Assembly: GCF_910592395.1 (NCBI RefSeq)
Contig: NC_088312.1
Coordinates: 20,467,292-20,531,291 of the forward strand
Direction of reading: 5' to 3'
Source: Lineus longissimus
Taxonomy: Eukaryota; Nemertea; Pilidiophora; Heteronemertea; Lineidae
Length of the DNA: 64,000 nt
Shown: piece after piece, positions 23,725-34,300 of the stretch
How the letters are laid out: the number at the start of each line of letters is the position of its first letter
How positions within the stretch are numbered: position 1 is the first letter of the stretch
Made by a program: the position numbers and the translations under genes
The notes under the pieces: generated by a model
Databases searched by the model: none
Told to the model about the DNA's origin: nothing
Seen by the model: the letters and a program-made list of their open reading frames with translations, nothing else

Positions 23725-24774
23725 TTAAGCGTATTTAAAGCTGCCCTTTGCAGGTAACGCTGTTTGATCATCGAGTGGGATAATTTCCGCTTCATCTCGT
23801 TTATAAAAACAGCAGCAAAGGTGTGTTTTGAAGTAGTGTTTGAAAGTTGGGTCGACGCCGAAGACGACCCAGGCCCTGAGGCAACAATCAACTAGACACA
23901 TACAATCCGCGAAGACCTTAAACGCGGCCCACATGTTATTGTAGCCACTTCTACCGAGGAAGAACCACATTTGGTAAACGTGAATCGGCAACCAACAGAT
24001 GACGTAGACCAGAACAAGGGCCAGAACGAGTTTGGTAGAGCCGTGTGATCTTTGACGCGACCCGCCACTTGCGTCTGTGCCCGTTCCCTGTGACTGTACG
24101 TGTTCCATGTCATGCTCTTCATTTTCGCTAACGGTCCTGGACTTTTTGTCAATCCCTGGCCGAGACCTGGCTTTCCTGGTGAAAAACATCACTGAAAAAC
24201 TAACTGCTGTGATCAAAAGAGGAATAGCCAACAGTATGGCGAATTTTAATCCGGCATCCAATACTTGATACATGTGACGTAGATTTGAGGGGGGATGAAT
24301 GAAACACACGTATGTGCCGTTGAAAGTGGGTTTCAGCTCTGCAAAAATCACATCTGGAATACCTAATATCAATGGTATCAACCATAGAAACACCAATATT
24401 GTTGCAGCTACCCAATTCCTCACGGTGTCCAAGCCACACGACGGATTGAAGTGCTTTACACAACGCTCCACGCTCAGAAATGTCAGAGTAAAAATGGCCA
24501 CTGCTTGATATACGGTGTATAGAAAGTGATGAACTCTGCACATCCCCAAGCCAAAGATCCATATTCCCTCGAAAGAAACCGTAACAGCAAACAATGCAGC
24601 ACTCAACGCCGCTAAAATATCTGCAACTGCAATGTTCAACAGGAAAGCATTGCGCATCGTTTTTAGTTGTTTGTGTTTCGCTACGAGGAAGATTAGGGTG
24701 CCATTTCCGAAGCAGCCGACGATACACACAAGACAGCTCACAACAAGGACGGCGGGGTTGACCGCGACTGCCAT
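23725..24774 (-). CDS. Class A GPCR, bombesin/CCHamide-receptor-like, NPxxY lost (349 aa)
   Basis: Single-exon gene. The start AACATGGCA is a strong context. Seven hydrophobic segments are present: TM1 begins by residue 8 (GCFGNGTLIFLV), TM2 has LNIAVADIL with the conserved Asp, and Cys before TM3 (GLGMC) and in loop 2 (TYVCFIH) can form the usual disulfide. TM3 ends S-V-E-R-C in place of DRY. TM6 keeps ICWLPIHVY. TM7 reads CCLRAWVVF in place of NPxxY. The C-tail has a Cys cluster (HLCCCFYKR) for palmitoylation and EIIPLDD. Framework words such as FTLTFLSVER and HP..NL.HMYQVLD place it in the bombesin/GRP, CCHamide, ETBR-LP neuropeptide-receptor group. Unlike typical members, the extracellular N-terminus is only about seven residues with no N-glycosylation site. 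It may bind a peptide but signal atypically. It is the most downstream gene of a three-gene tandem cluster. Confidence 0.9.
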   Translation of the reverse strand: MAVAVNPAVLVVSCLVCIVGCFGNGTLIFLVAKHKQLKTMRNAFLLNIAVADILAALSAALFAVTVSFEGIWIFGLGMCRVHHFLYTVYQAVAIFTLTFLSVERCVKHFNPSCGLDTVRNWVAATILVFLWLIPLILGIPDVIFAELKPTFNGTYVCFIHPPSNLRHMYQVLDAGLKFAILLAIPLLITAVSFSVMFFTRKARSRPGIDKKSRTVSENEEHDMEHVQSQGTGTDASGGSRQRSHGSTKLVLALVLVYVICWLPIHVYQMWFFLGRSGYNNMWAAFKVFADCMCLVDCCLRAWVVFGVDPTFKHYFKTHLCCCFYKRDEAEIIPLDDQTALPAKGSFKYA

Positions 24775-26290
24775 GTTTCCAGTACTTAAGGATAAAAGAT
24801 AATCCCAAACGATTCAGTTTCTCACTGCTAATATTCAAAATATCTCAACACAAGTCGATTTTGGGGTGCAAATTCCGTCTAACTTGTGTGTATTTCTAGA
24901 AAGTCTATCTCAGTGTGACATATTTTTTCTCCGAGTTCCCTTGGGTACTGCGTTTCTGACCGAGGAAAGCACTGCCCCTATGATCACGTGCTACAGGTCC
25001 TAGTTAGGGTGATAATACTGCACTCAATTTGTTCAAACACTGTAAGAAAAGTTTTAAACCGAGAAATGTGTTGGGATCAGGATATGTTTACTGGAAAGAG
25101 ATGGTTGACCAGTCAGCATCAGAATAATCCGTTTTTAAGCAGTGATTTCGATATAGACGTGTGTCGTACCACGATAATCCGCCGATCTTATAAGCAGTGT
25201 TCGTCAGAGAGTTTGTTCAAGGCTGCAATAATCCGTAAAACGTTTAAGCAGTGTTTTCAACTGAGAAATTCGTCAGGAACACAGAAATTCGTAGATGCAT
25301 CAAAGACAATTCGTGTATGTTTCGAAGGTGTGCTTTCAACCCGTGTTTGAAAGCAAGGTTCTCAAAACTAAATTCATCCGTTCGATTCTGTTAGTCTTAT
25401 ACCGGTAAGCACTTGAACGAAAACTCATAAAAAAACCTGCAAATCTTTCTGATGACTCTAGTTTTGGAGATAGGCCTCAAGCATTGTTAAGCCTCTGACT
25501 GGTTGCATATTTGCCAAAAATCAGGCCAATGTAACCACTTGTGTCCAACATAATTACCCATTATCTTATATGCGACAATTACAATTGTATAATTGCTTCA
25601 ATTCTGTCCTAATTTTGCTGTGATTTGACCACTAGACCCATTTTGGTGCGATAATTTCAAATACAGCTCTGGTTGTGAGTAAAATCCCCTGTCACACCCA
25701 ACGCAACAATCTTGAGCATATTAAATACCAAAGGTTTTTGGCGCGTGAGACATTAGATTACTCACACCAGAGATTGACCACTCGACGGAAACAACACCGC
25801 CATCTGATTTCTAAGATTTTTTAATGATGATACACTTGTCGTAGCGATCATGTTCAAAAGAATCTTTCAAAAAGTTCAAGAAGTGTGCAAAAATCCTTTC
25901 AGTTTTTGGAAGGATGGGCAATATTTCTCGTGTACAAAAGTTAAAAGATAACATAAAGATATAGATATACAAATGAAATTCAAGGAGTATCATCACTTAG
26001 TACAAGCCCCCAAAACACCCACATCTAAGATGGTCTCCTCCTCTTCAACCTCAATATCAAATGATGTTGTTGCCTCTACTATGATTATATACCCCAGCAT
26101 ATTTACACATTATAATTTTCTGACATTATGATTAAAACTGCCAATGCTACACATTCAGATGATAATTCAATAAAATGTTTAAGCATGTACAGTTGAAGTG
26201 AACTTTTCCTGCTGTGCAAAATCACTTTAAATGAAATAGTCATATCGTCCAGTTCACGAGAAAGAAAATGCGTTCAAGAGCTGTGCAAAC
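24775..26290. other. Spacer in GPCR cluster
   Basis: No gene seen. Positions 25030-25300 hold a degenerate tandem repeat built on ATAATCCG, a few bases, then TAAGCAGTG(TT) at about 25125, 25170 and 25230. The 120-codon plus-strand frame across it (24988-25350) is explained by this repeat. Confidence 0.5.
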
Positions 26291-26296
26291 ACTTAT

Positions 26297-26395
26297 ACAT
26301 AAGCTAACATGTAAGTATGCACATGTAAGCTTACATGTAAGTATACACATGGAAGCTCACATGCATGCATACACATGTAAGCTTACATGTAAGTC
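26297..26395. repeat. Palindromic tandem repeat
   Basis: About three units of some 33 bp carry ACATGTAAGCTTACATGT, a perfect 18-bp palindrome, joined by AAGTAT(A/G)CACATG. One unit is degraded (GGAAGCTCACATGCATGC). It lies downstream of the middle GPCR gene. Confidence 0.8.
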
Positions 26396-26482
26396 TTACG
26401 TTCAAAAGTACATGTACATTTATATAAAGAAACCTGGGTGAGCTCTTCCTGATGGTATCTGATTAGTTGTAGGTTGTGTTAT

Positions 26483-27511
26483 TTACTGTTCACCATTTTC
26501 ATTTAACGGGATCATTTCATTTGATGCCGTTCTTTTAACACAACACCAAAGGTGCTTTTTGAAATAATGATTGAATGTTTTCTCAAGACCGAAGACAATC
26601 CACGGTCTGACACAACAATCGGCAAAACACAAACACAAGGCAAACAATCTGAAGACGTGCCAGGCGTGACTAAACTCAGCCGAATCGTAAAAGAACCACA
26701 TCATATACACATGAAAGGGAATCCAACAAAATGTAAAGGCAGCAGAGAGAGTCATAATAAGGATAGGGTAACGTGACTCTGTACCAGCGCTGATTCTCGG
26801 GTCTGCAACCTGGGAGAGTGACTGTTCCTCTTCAGCTTCCTGTGTCGTCTCCGAGTTGGTTGGGTAGACGTTTCCACCTGCGCTGGTACTCCAGTACCCG
26901 ATGGAGAAAACCTTGACAGCGATGAGCGTGAAGCAGACTGCGATGATAAGGGCAGGGATAACCAAGAAAATGAACAAGCGTACAAGCGCATCGACCCTGG
27001 TGTAGCTTCCCTGCAGATGCACTGGGTGCTGAAAACATATGTCCGCTTGTTCCCCATACTGCAATGTTGTGATGTTCGCAAATATCAAGTTTGGGAGTCC
27101 CAGGCACAGACACACAAACCATAGAAGAAATAAAATAGCAACTTTTCCATAGCTAGACAGACCGCTGGTGCTTGATTGGCGGTATATGTTTGTACAACAC
27201 TCAATGCTTAAGAATGTTAAAGTAAAAATCGACAAAGCAGGACACACAGTTGTTAGACATCCATAAATTTTGCACATCGCAACCCCGAACATCCAAGTGT
27301 TCGGAAAAGCATATGTTGCTCCAAAGACGGGAAGGCACACCACCCCGACTAACAAATCCGCTACGGAAATGCTCAACAGAAAAGCGTTCTGGATCGTTCT
27401 GAGTTTCTTGTGTTTGACGATGAGGAATATCAACGTTCCGTTCCCGAGACATACCAAGATGAATATTATAGACGCCACAACAGCCACGACGCATCCTGAT
27501 GTGCTAGTCAT
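26483..27511 (-). CDS. Class A GPCR, bombesin/CCHamide-receptor-like, DRY arginine and NPxxY lost (342 aa)
   Basis: Single-exon gene. I chose the ATG at 27511 (AAACCATGACT, A at -3) because TM1 (CLGNGTLIFLIV) follows at once. The frame is open further up to 27913 but that part is repeat sequence. TM2 keeps LSISVADLL, the disulfide cysteines are present (VAMCKIYG and ADICFQHP), and TM6 has FCWIPFHVYMMW. TM3 ends S-I-E-C-C-T, so the Arg of the DRY motif, which locks and contacts G proteins, is replaced by Cys. TM7 reads CCVRPWIVF in place of NPxxY. The tail HLWCCVKR and EMIPLNE matches its neighbours. The N-terminus is about six residues. The long intact frame argues for selection despite the losses, so a non-canonical, decoy or partner role is possible. 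Family assignment is as for the 23.7 kb gene. Confidence 0.9.
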   Translation of the reverse strand: MTSTSGCVVAVVASIIFILVCLGNGTLIFLIVKHKKLRTIQNAFLLSISVADLLVGVVCLPVFGATYAFPNTWMFGVAMCKIYGCLTTVCPALSIFTLTFLSIECCTNIYRQSSTSGLSSYGKVAILFLLWFVCLCLGLPNLIFANITTLQYGEQADICFQHPVHLQGSYTRVDALVRLFIFLVIPALIIAVCFTLIAVKVFSIGYWSTSAGGNVYPTNSETTQEAEEEQSLSQVADPRISAGTESRYPILIMTLSAAFTFCWIPFHVYMMWFFYDSAEFSHAWHVFRLFALCLCFADCCVRPWIVFGLEKTFNHYFKKHLWCCVKRTASNEMIPLNENGEQ

Positions 27512-27680
27512 GGTTTCTTGTAACCGGCGTTGAGGGCTCCAGGGTTCGAAAAAAAACACAATTTCGTCAAGAAACACAAAAGTCCATGAAATCTTGTAGC
27601 TTTTCCGGTGCTTGCTAAACAGAGAAAACGTCGAGTGTTTGTAGTTGATACGTGTACAATATTGGGCGTCCTTTAAATCA

Positions 27681-28030
27681 GAAACACCATCCAAACCCAG
27701 AGCAACTACTTCTGTGCACAGTCTAAAAGTATAAGATAAGTTAAACGACGAAACGTAGAAAGATTTCCTAAAAGTCCAGCTCACATTAATGACACCTATT
27801 ACATTAGCCACTACACCATCCAAATCCAGAACAACCACTTCTGCGTACAGTCTTAAATACAAGTTGATGACAAACGAGAAAACCGCTAACGTATCGTTTA
27901 TTTGACGATCCAAAGGACTTAAGGTAGATCATACTATCTTCCTCCAAGAGCAAAATATATAAAGTCCTTCACATTGTCCAGATCCAACTACTTGTGCAAC
28001 AACGTTTACATATACAAGTATCAGTGCAAT
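27681..28030. repeat. Three direct repeats upstream of middle GPCR
   Basis: Words CCAAACCCAGAGCAACTACTTCTG, CCAAATCCAGAACAACCACTTCTG and CCAGATCCAACTACTTGTG recur near 27692, 27817 and 27977, each followed by CACAGTCT/TACAGTCTTAAA/ATACAAG-like sequence. The spacing is about 125 and 160 bp. They lie in the upstream flank of the middle GPCR, where a promoter is expected. Confidence 0.65.
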
Positions 28031-28326
28031 ATAAATTCCAACTTAGGAGGATACATGGAATACTCTGTCAGCCAAACAGACCATGGAGATTTTCGGTTTC
28101 GGTCGTCCGGTACTTCAATACACCACATCAGTTTCAAAAACTGCATCTATACCCAACACGGAGCACAGATTCTTGATACATGCAAACCTGCAGCCACTTA
28201 ACTACCTGCAATTGGGTCAGTGATGTATATTCCAATCATAATTTTCTAATCATTGTATTAAATTGCCGCAATAAAAGTTGATTGGTTCAATTAGTAATAA
28301 ACTTAGACATTCTTATTTGAACGAAA

Positions 28327-29490
28327 TCACACGAAGGTTGCAGACTGATCTAAGGTGGCGCTCATGTCAACAGTTGGATCTCCTAACGGGATCATTTCCT
28401 CACTAGGCCGTTTGTAACAGCAGCAACATAAATGCCTCCGAAAGTAATTCTTGAAGGTCATATCGAGGGAATAGATCACCCAAGGGTTAATACAAGAGTT
28501 GATAAATGTCAAACAGAATCCGACCATTTTGAAAATGTGCCAGAAATGATTGAAAGGGCTGCTGTCGAAGTGGTACCAAAGGAGGAAGATGTGTCTGGGA
28601 AACCAACACAGGGCGAAGAATATAACGAGAAGGAGGACTAGTTTCGCCAAGTGTTCCCGGCGCCTGATGACCGTACCCTTCCGCGGGATTTGCTCCAGCA
28701 TGACCTTGTCTGCCTCCGTATGTTTACACGCGCCAAAGCTGTTGAATTCGCCGCCATTTTGCGGCGGCGCCACGTCGTAGTCTGTGATTGGCTGAAGAAG
28801 CCTATTCGTAAGTCTGACGTAGCAGAAGCTTATTATAAGAAGTGGAAGGGCGAAGAGTATGACGAAACGTACCAGGCTGTGCACCTTTGGATACATGTGG
28901 GTCCAAGTCGGTGGATAGTGGACGCAGATTTTCATCATTTCTCCAGACTTGGTTTCAAAAGAGCTGACGTGTGCAGAAACGACATCCGGGACACCAATAA
29001 TCACGGAAACCACCCAGATTAGTATGATAATACACGTGACGTATCGACAGTTTGTACTTGCCTTGTAACTCGCCGGGTAGACGATAATCTTATACCGCTC
29101 CACGCTAAGCGCAGTCAGGGTAAATATTGAGACAGCCACGGATATTGTCTGCAAGAATTCGTTCAACTTACACAGCGGCTCCCCAAACATCCAACTCGGA
29201 AACGAGTAGATGGTTCCGGTGAAAGGGATACACACAGCTATCACCAACATATCACCTGCAGCGAGGTTAACAATCAGCATATTTGGGATTGTTTGAAGTT
29301 GTTTGTACTTGGCCACTAGGTAGAGCACTGTTCCGTTCCCCAGACATCCCAGGCCGAATATGAGGCAGAAGACGACGGGAATTATGGTAGCTTCCAAACT
29401 TTGCTCTGCGTCCACGATTTCATCATAACTATCCGTGGAATTATTATCATGTTCAGTCTTATTGAATAAAACGTCGGCGAAGTTATCCAT
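28327..29490 (-). CDS. Class A GPCR, bombesin/CCHamide-receptor-like, canonical motifs (387 aa)
   Basis: Single-exon gene. The start AACATGGAT has A at -3 and G at +4. The acidic extracellular N-terminus of about 45 residues carries N-x-S/T sites (NKT, NST). TM1 has CLGNGTVLYLV, TM2 NLAAGDML, and the disulfide cysteines are EPLCKLN and KICVHYP. TM3 ends LTALSVERYKIIV, the E-R-Y form of DRY. TM6 is LCWFPRHIF and TM7 NSCINPWVIY (intact NPxxY). The tail has CCCCYKR and EEMIPLGD. FTLTALS.(D/E)RYKxIV and the PKxHSLVRF-like loop-2/TM5 segment are typical of bombesin/GRP receptors and of invertebrate CCHamide receptors. Their ligands are short amidated peptides acting through Gq. This is the canonical member of the cluster and probably the closest to the ancestral gene. 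Confidence 0.92.
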   Translation of the reverse strand: MDNFADVLFNKTEHDNNSTDSYDEIVDAEQSLEATIIPVVFCLIFGLGCLGNGTVLYLVAKYKQLQTIPNMLIVNLAAGDMLVIAVCIPFTGTIYSFPSWMFGEPLCKLNEFLQTISVAVSIFTLTALSVERYKIIVYPASYKASTNCRYVTCIIILIWVVSVIIGVPDVVSAHVSSFETKSGEMMKICVHYPPTWTHMYPKVHSLVRFVILFALPLLIISFCYVRLTNRLLQPITDYDVAPPQNGGEFNSFGACKHTEADKVMLEQIPRKGTVIRRREHLAKLVLLLVIFFALCWFPRHIFLLWYHFDSSPFNHFWHIFKMVGFCLTFINSCINPWVIYSLDMTFKNYFRRHLCCCCYKRPSEEMIPLGDPTVDMSATLDQSATFV

Positions 29491-31220
29491 GTTTCGAATG
29501 TTTATTCCCAAGAAATGTATTGCGGCCTATTTCATTACTCCATACGTATCCGTAACATCTAATTGCATTCTCTACTTGAAGATAGACCAAGGCAATGATT
29601 AAGTCAAAGCGCATTTGATCAGCATCTGTTCTGTCGTAAGTGCACTATATATAAGTCTGGGATATTATTATTGTAAACAACGTCTTTTATCCAGTACGTT
29701 TGATATCGATGATTCACTGCTGTATAGAATAACCCGACGTATCACTGTTCCTCCCATCAAACTATTGCTTTGTCCAATTGGTTTGAAGTCGATTGTTGCT
29801 GATTTGTGTAAAGTGATAGTTATTCTACCCTCGGCTGCGGTACATCACCAGATCGATACTTTTCAGCGGAATACTGCAAGAAAAATGTTGACCTTAGCCG
29901 TTGGGGAGCGGTACGTCGTGACGAAAACAAATCATGCGCACTCCTAGGCTGCGTTCCGTAATCAATGAAGAATGATGACGTAAAAGATGCACCTGTCACA
30001 TTTGCCGAATGTTGAACTTCACACATGCAGTGATGCCCGTCAAACTGTCTTGGATGCACAATCAAAAGTTCGACCCCTCTGTTAAAAAATCAGACACCAG
30101 CTGTGAGACGTCAAAAGTGTTTGCTGATCACCAAAAGCCTTACCTAAAATACGAGAAAGACGCGGCGGTTGTCCATTGGCGACAATCACAGCCGCCCGAG
30201 AAGGAAATCGAATATGACTTGAATATGGTGATCAGTTATAAGAAAGTCAACAAAGACGACATGCACTACTCGTCGTGATCCCAGCGTGAAAATGAAACTC
30301 ATAGACGTAACACGTTGTTTCTAACTACTTAAGCTTCAGATGACAGCTGTTCGAGAAATACTGATTATCGAGGTGCAAGACAATACAGCCAGGGGGCGCT
30401 CTTGGGTAGCTCGTAACTCTCCTCAAATCGCTCACTGAGGCGTTTTACTTTTAATTTGTCTTCATCGAATGCGCGCGCAAGATAATACTATGTTAATAGA
30501 GGTCTTGACTTGTCGTCGCGGTTGCTTTTTCTCTAGAAGTGAATTAGCAATCAGTATTTTGCCGTAATTCAGGTGCTTATGGTTTCGGAATTGATACAAA
30601 AAAGGAAGCAGGGGTCCTTCGGCTTGAGATATTTTTGGTCCAGTGCAAAGCTGAGATAATTAAGGCATTTTGGATCTAAATATTCCTCTTTATTATCGGG
30701 AAATAATAAGGTTATTGGCGGTCATGTGTGATTACTTGATTTAGTGTGGCACGAAATTGGACTGTCCTGCCAAAGCAAGATAATATTAGTGGTGCTGGAA
30801 TTGGTGTCATTACCTGTGCATCATTAACCACACCAAAAGAATCCCCGTCATGAATAACGCGGATCTGTTGGCTGAAATCCATCGTAATGGCTTATGGACC
30901 GTGCCTACCACGCGAGCCCTCAGATTACTTTTATTGTTTATAGTTTTGTTTTGTTTGATGAAACTAAGTTGCTGGTCATTTTATGGAGTTTTGATTTATT
31001 TGATGTTAGCCGTGAAACTCTCTAAACGTGTCGCTGCATTTGCTGAAAAGGAAAAACGAAGTTGGTTCGCGGTAACAGGGCTCTTGCGACCCTGGAAGTC
31101 ATTTTCGCAACGCCAGCAGCAATTTACATCTTTTTTTCCTGACCACAGGCTGTGAGATGACGCATTACATTATTTTGCAACTGAGTTAGATAAATCAGAC
31201 CAAATCCAACACAGAGTCTA
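29491..31220. other. Upstream of GPCR cluster, no firm gene
   Basis: It should contain the promoter of the first GPCR, not located. Plus-strand frames at 30009-30278 and 30850-31155 are listed separately or left out. The rest is AT-rich. Confidence 0.4.
30009..30278 (+). CDS. Candidate small coding segment, unknown
   Basis: An 89-codon frame from an ATG shows a charged, non-repetitive composition towards its end (DHQKPYLKYEKDAA, PPEKEIEYDL, KKVNKDDMHYSS). It could be a last exon or a short gene. No splice-linked partner, signal peptide or domain was found, and chance cannot be excluded. Confidence 0.22.
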   Translation: MLNFTHAVMPVKLSWMHNQKFDPSVKKSDTSCETSKVFADHQKPYLKYEKDAAVVHWRQSQPPEKEIEYDLNMVISYKKVNKDDMHYSS

Positions 31221-31223
31221 AGT

Positions 31224-31355
31224 CCGCTCGTACCTAGGCCTAAATTCCATTATTCTACTGTCTTATCAAAGGGTTATCAGGGCAAATCTTGATAACTTCA
31301 GCCCACCATGCGGCACAGCTTTCATGGGTCGATTTACCAAAACAGCCACGGGCAA
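31224..31355 (+). repeat. Dispersed repeat X, copy 1
   Basis: Shared core: CTCGTACCTAGGCCTAAATTCCATT, CTACTGTCTTATCAAAGGGTTA, CAGGGCAAATCTTGAT and CAGCTTTCATGGGTCGAT. The same block occurs at 36056-36210, 41987-42106 (inverted) and 43718-43890. Confidence 0.75.
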
Positions 31356-34300
31356 CTAATGGTGATGTGGGAGATTCAATCGCACCAGGTACATCACCAC
31401 AAATCATCTTGAATCAGTTTCGAAGCGAAGACTGGTGCATGATCGAGGTATCACTCGGGAACGGCAAGATGGTTCCGTTGTAGATGGCGCTGCAGAGTTA
31501 CACCCGAAAATGTATACAATGAGTGTTGGCAGATGTTTCTGCTTTCAGATACATTCAAGAACTTAGTGACTATGCATTTGTGGCAATATTCTTTGCTGTT
31601 TTGTTTTGAAGACTGCCTGCGTCCATTGCAATTCAGATTTATGTAACGGCTTGTGGTACTATCAACTATCGCTCCATCAATCAACACACCTTTCATTATG
31701 CTTGTCTGAAGAAACAAAAGAGCAGAGATGAACTCTGGCCAATTCAATCTGACGAATCTGTTGATGACATTTAATGACAACAAACACGGCCACTCTGCGA
31801 TTAGAAATCTTGAAATGGACAATCTACAAGCCGCCAAATTGGGGTAATATTAGAGACAAGACAAAATCAGGCCGTTTAATTATGAATCTGACATTGGTAA
31901 TGCCGATTGTCGTGAAAGAAATCGAACGATTTACGTCACGGGGAAAGCTCCTTTTTTGGCGCTTGAAGAGGATAGCTCTATCTTGATTTTGTAGCCTTTC
32001 TAAATGATATAGGCTCAGCGGACAAGAGGCATTAGTTATAATTCTACTGGTTAATAACTAATATTGATTAAATGTCAATGTAGCTTTTAATGATGTCTTC
32101 ACGTTCATTTATCACTCGTGAATTTTAAAACAAATCACCCGCCATATTAGGAATATAATCTTTTCTTAAATCACAGGACTATTTATTCTGCTATTTTATG
32201 GTGTTTTTGTTATCTGACGGTACGAAAACACTCATTTCGATGCAAGGATTATAGTATCTTTTCATTCTTTTCCAAAATTTGAATTCAGTGGGTTGATTTG
32301 CACGATTAAAAACATCTGTCGGCTTGTTGATAAAGAATGGGAGATAGTTTGTTTGGCAGATATTGTCAGCTTTTTCATCGATTTTCTGTCAAACTGGTGA
32401 AAAGTAGAATTGATAAGAAGTAAAAGCAGGCATTGAAAAGTTGAGCCAGGCAACAACCATAACGTCAGGCAACACTCGATTTACGACGTGCAAGGAGTAC
32501 AGTTAATTATGTCGGATTATAAAATTATTTTCTTTGAAAAAAAAAATCGTGACATCCTCAAAACCCCGAACATTTGGTGGTTTGCAGTACACAATTCAAC
32601 TCAACTTACACACTGCACTTGATCTAACTTGAAGGCCAATAACGTGTAAAGCATATCGGAAACTATGACGATTTCCTTCAGAAATCATAGGAAGGTTCCA
32701 CCTTTTCTTATGACAATATTATGCCAAGCATGTTCATTATTTATCAGTGTTTTCTCTTGGGGTGATTTGATGGTGGTTTCGTGTTCAATTTGCGGTCTTC
32801 GAAACCCAGAGCAGCAATAACAACATCTAGACAACCAATGTGTGGAGACCAAATCTTAAATTAATCAGCTGAGGCCAAACAATGTTTCATTCCATGCCCT
32901 GTCGCACGGATATATACTCGATTGATAAGAAAAATAAAATAAAATAAATCCTTGTACACGACGCCATCTTGAAAAACAGTGGCGACATCTGCATGCATGG
33001 GTTGGCGGTCTACACGTGGGCAACGTGCCAGCTGATGCGCTGAGAGAGCAACTAGACCCTCTTCTTCGACAGTGGCTTGAAGGCAAATTTTCTCAGTCAA
33101 GGAAATTAAAAAGGACGCCTCAGGCATTTGAAGAAGAAGTAAAGCACAATGAGCAAAAGGCTAATAAACCCATGTCTAAAGTTGTCATTCTGAATGATAG
33201 GGGTCGCCTTTTCTTTTGAGAGCCGCCTCGCGTCTGAAGTGTATACAATCATGTACTTCTTCTTGACTATTGACCAAGGATAATTTGTTTAGACATGTGT
33301 GTTTGTTAAACCGTCAGCAATATCTAAAGTTGCACGTTATTTCTGTCATGCAATATTCGCAAATTTGCAAAGCTTTCTCCACTAAATCTCTTCATTGTAG
33401 CGATAGATTTCATGCAAAATTGAACAATATTTATGTAACCTGGGTTAATCGGTTCCGGTGCAGATTACAATTGAATGAATCCAATCAAATTCAGGCAAAG
33501 CACGTCCGCCGGCAAGATCGAGAGCATCCTAATTTCGGACACACTGATTATGGTCAAATACTAATCATAAAGTGTGATTGATTGTAAGGCGACGAGCATG
33601 ACCAACTCAAAGACGAGTGTGACGACTTTTATATTTTCACTGACTTTCTAATTATTGAACGGAAATTCAAATCATGTAATTTTGCCCGTTGCCTCGTAGT
33701 GGAAGAATTAGGCCTCACCCAACACACGGTCAAAAGTTTTTTTCTCTCCATAAGCTGCAATGTCGATGACATTAAATAATTCTGTTAAAGGATTATTTTC
33801 AAGACTCTGTCCAAAATGGTCACCACGACATACATACAACAGGCTAATTACACCTGGCTTTTGGTCGAACTATTGATGCTTTCTAGTTTTGTGAGTCATA
33901 TGGTATTGAATATTTACTATCATTCGTATCCTTCGAGGTTGAATTCATTCACTCCGCTGCTATATTTAAACCTCTATTGATAATTACAGGTCATCAATTT
34001 AAATTCACTGTTTTCACTTTATTTCATGTCAATATTTATGAACTGAATCACCTAAATGCAGGTATCAAGTTCGATATGTTTCAATTATTGCAATATTCTA
34101 CTAATAGCTGATCTCCACGCGGATCACAACCGCGGCTAGCAGGTACAGAAATGAGATTCATTCGGATATCGCTGCATGGCACTCGTGGTAGATCAAGGAA
34201 CGGGACTAATGATATTGTAGATTGTGAGTGGCGAATTCTACTCAGATGAGCTCAGTTGTCTCCAATATTTCTACTCTGCCTCTGCCTCTATTGGCGTTTA

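Noticed and set aside
24988-25350. 120-codon plus-strand frame as a gene
   Set aside because: It is explained by a degenerate tandem repeat (ATAATCCG..TAAGCAGTG) and has no domain.
27512-27913. N-terminal extension of the middle GPCR by 134 codons
   Set aside because: The extension is made of internal direct repeats that continue outside the frame. The ATG at 27511 has a good context and sits at the same distance from TM1 as in the 23.7 kb paralogue.
29491-29511. Start of the canonical GPCR at 29511
   Set aside because: The codon there is TTG. The first ATG in frame is at 29490 and has a strong context.
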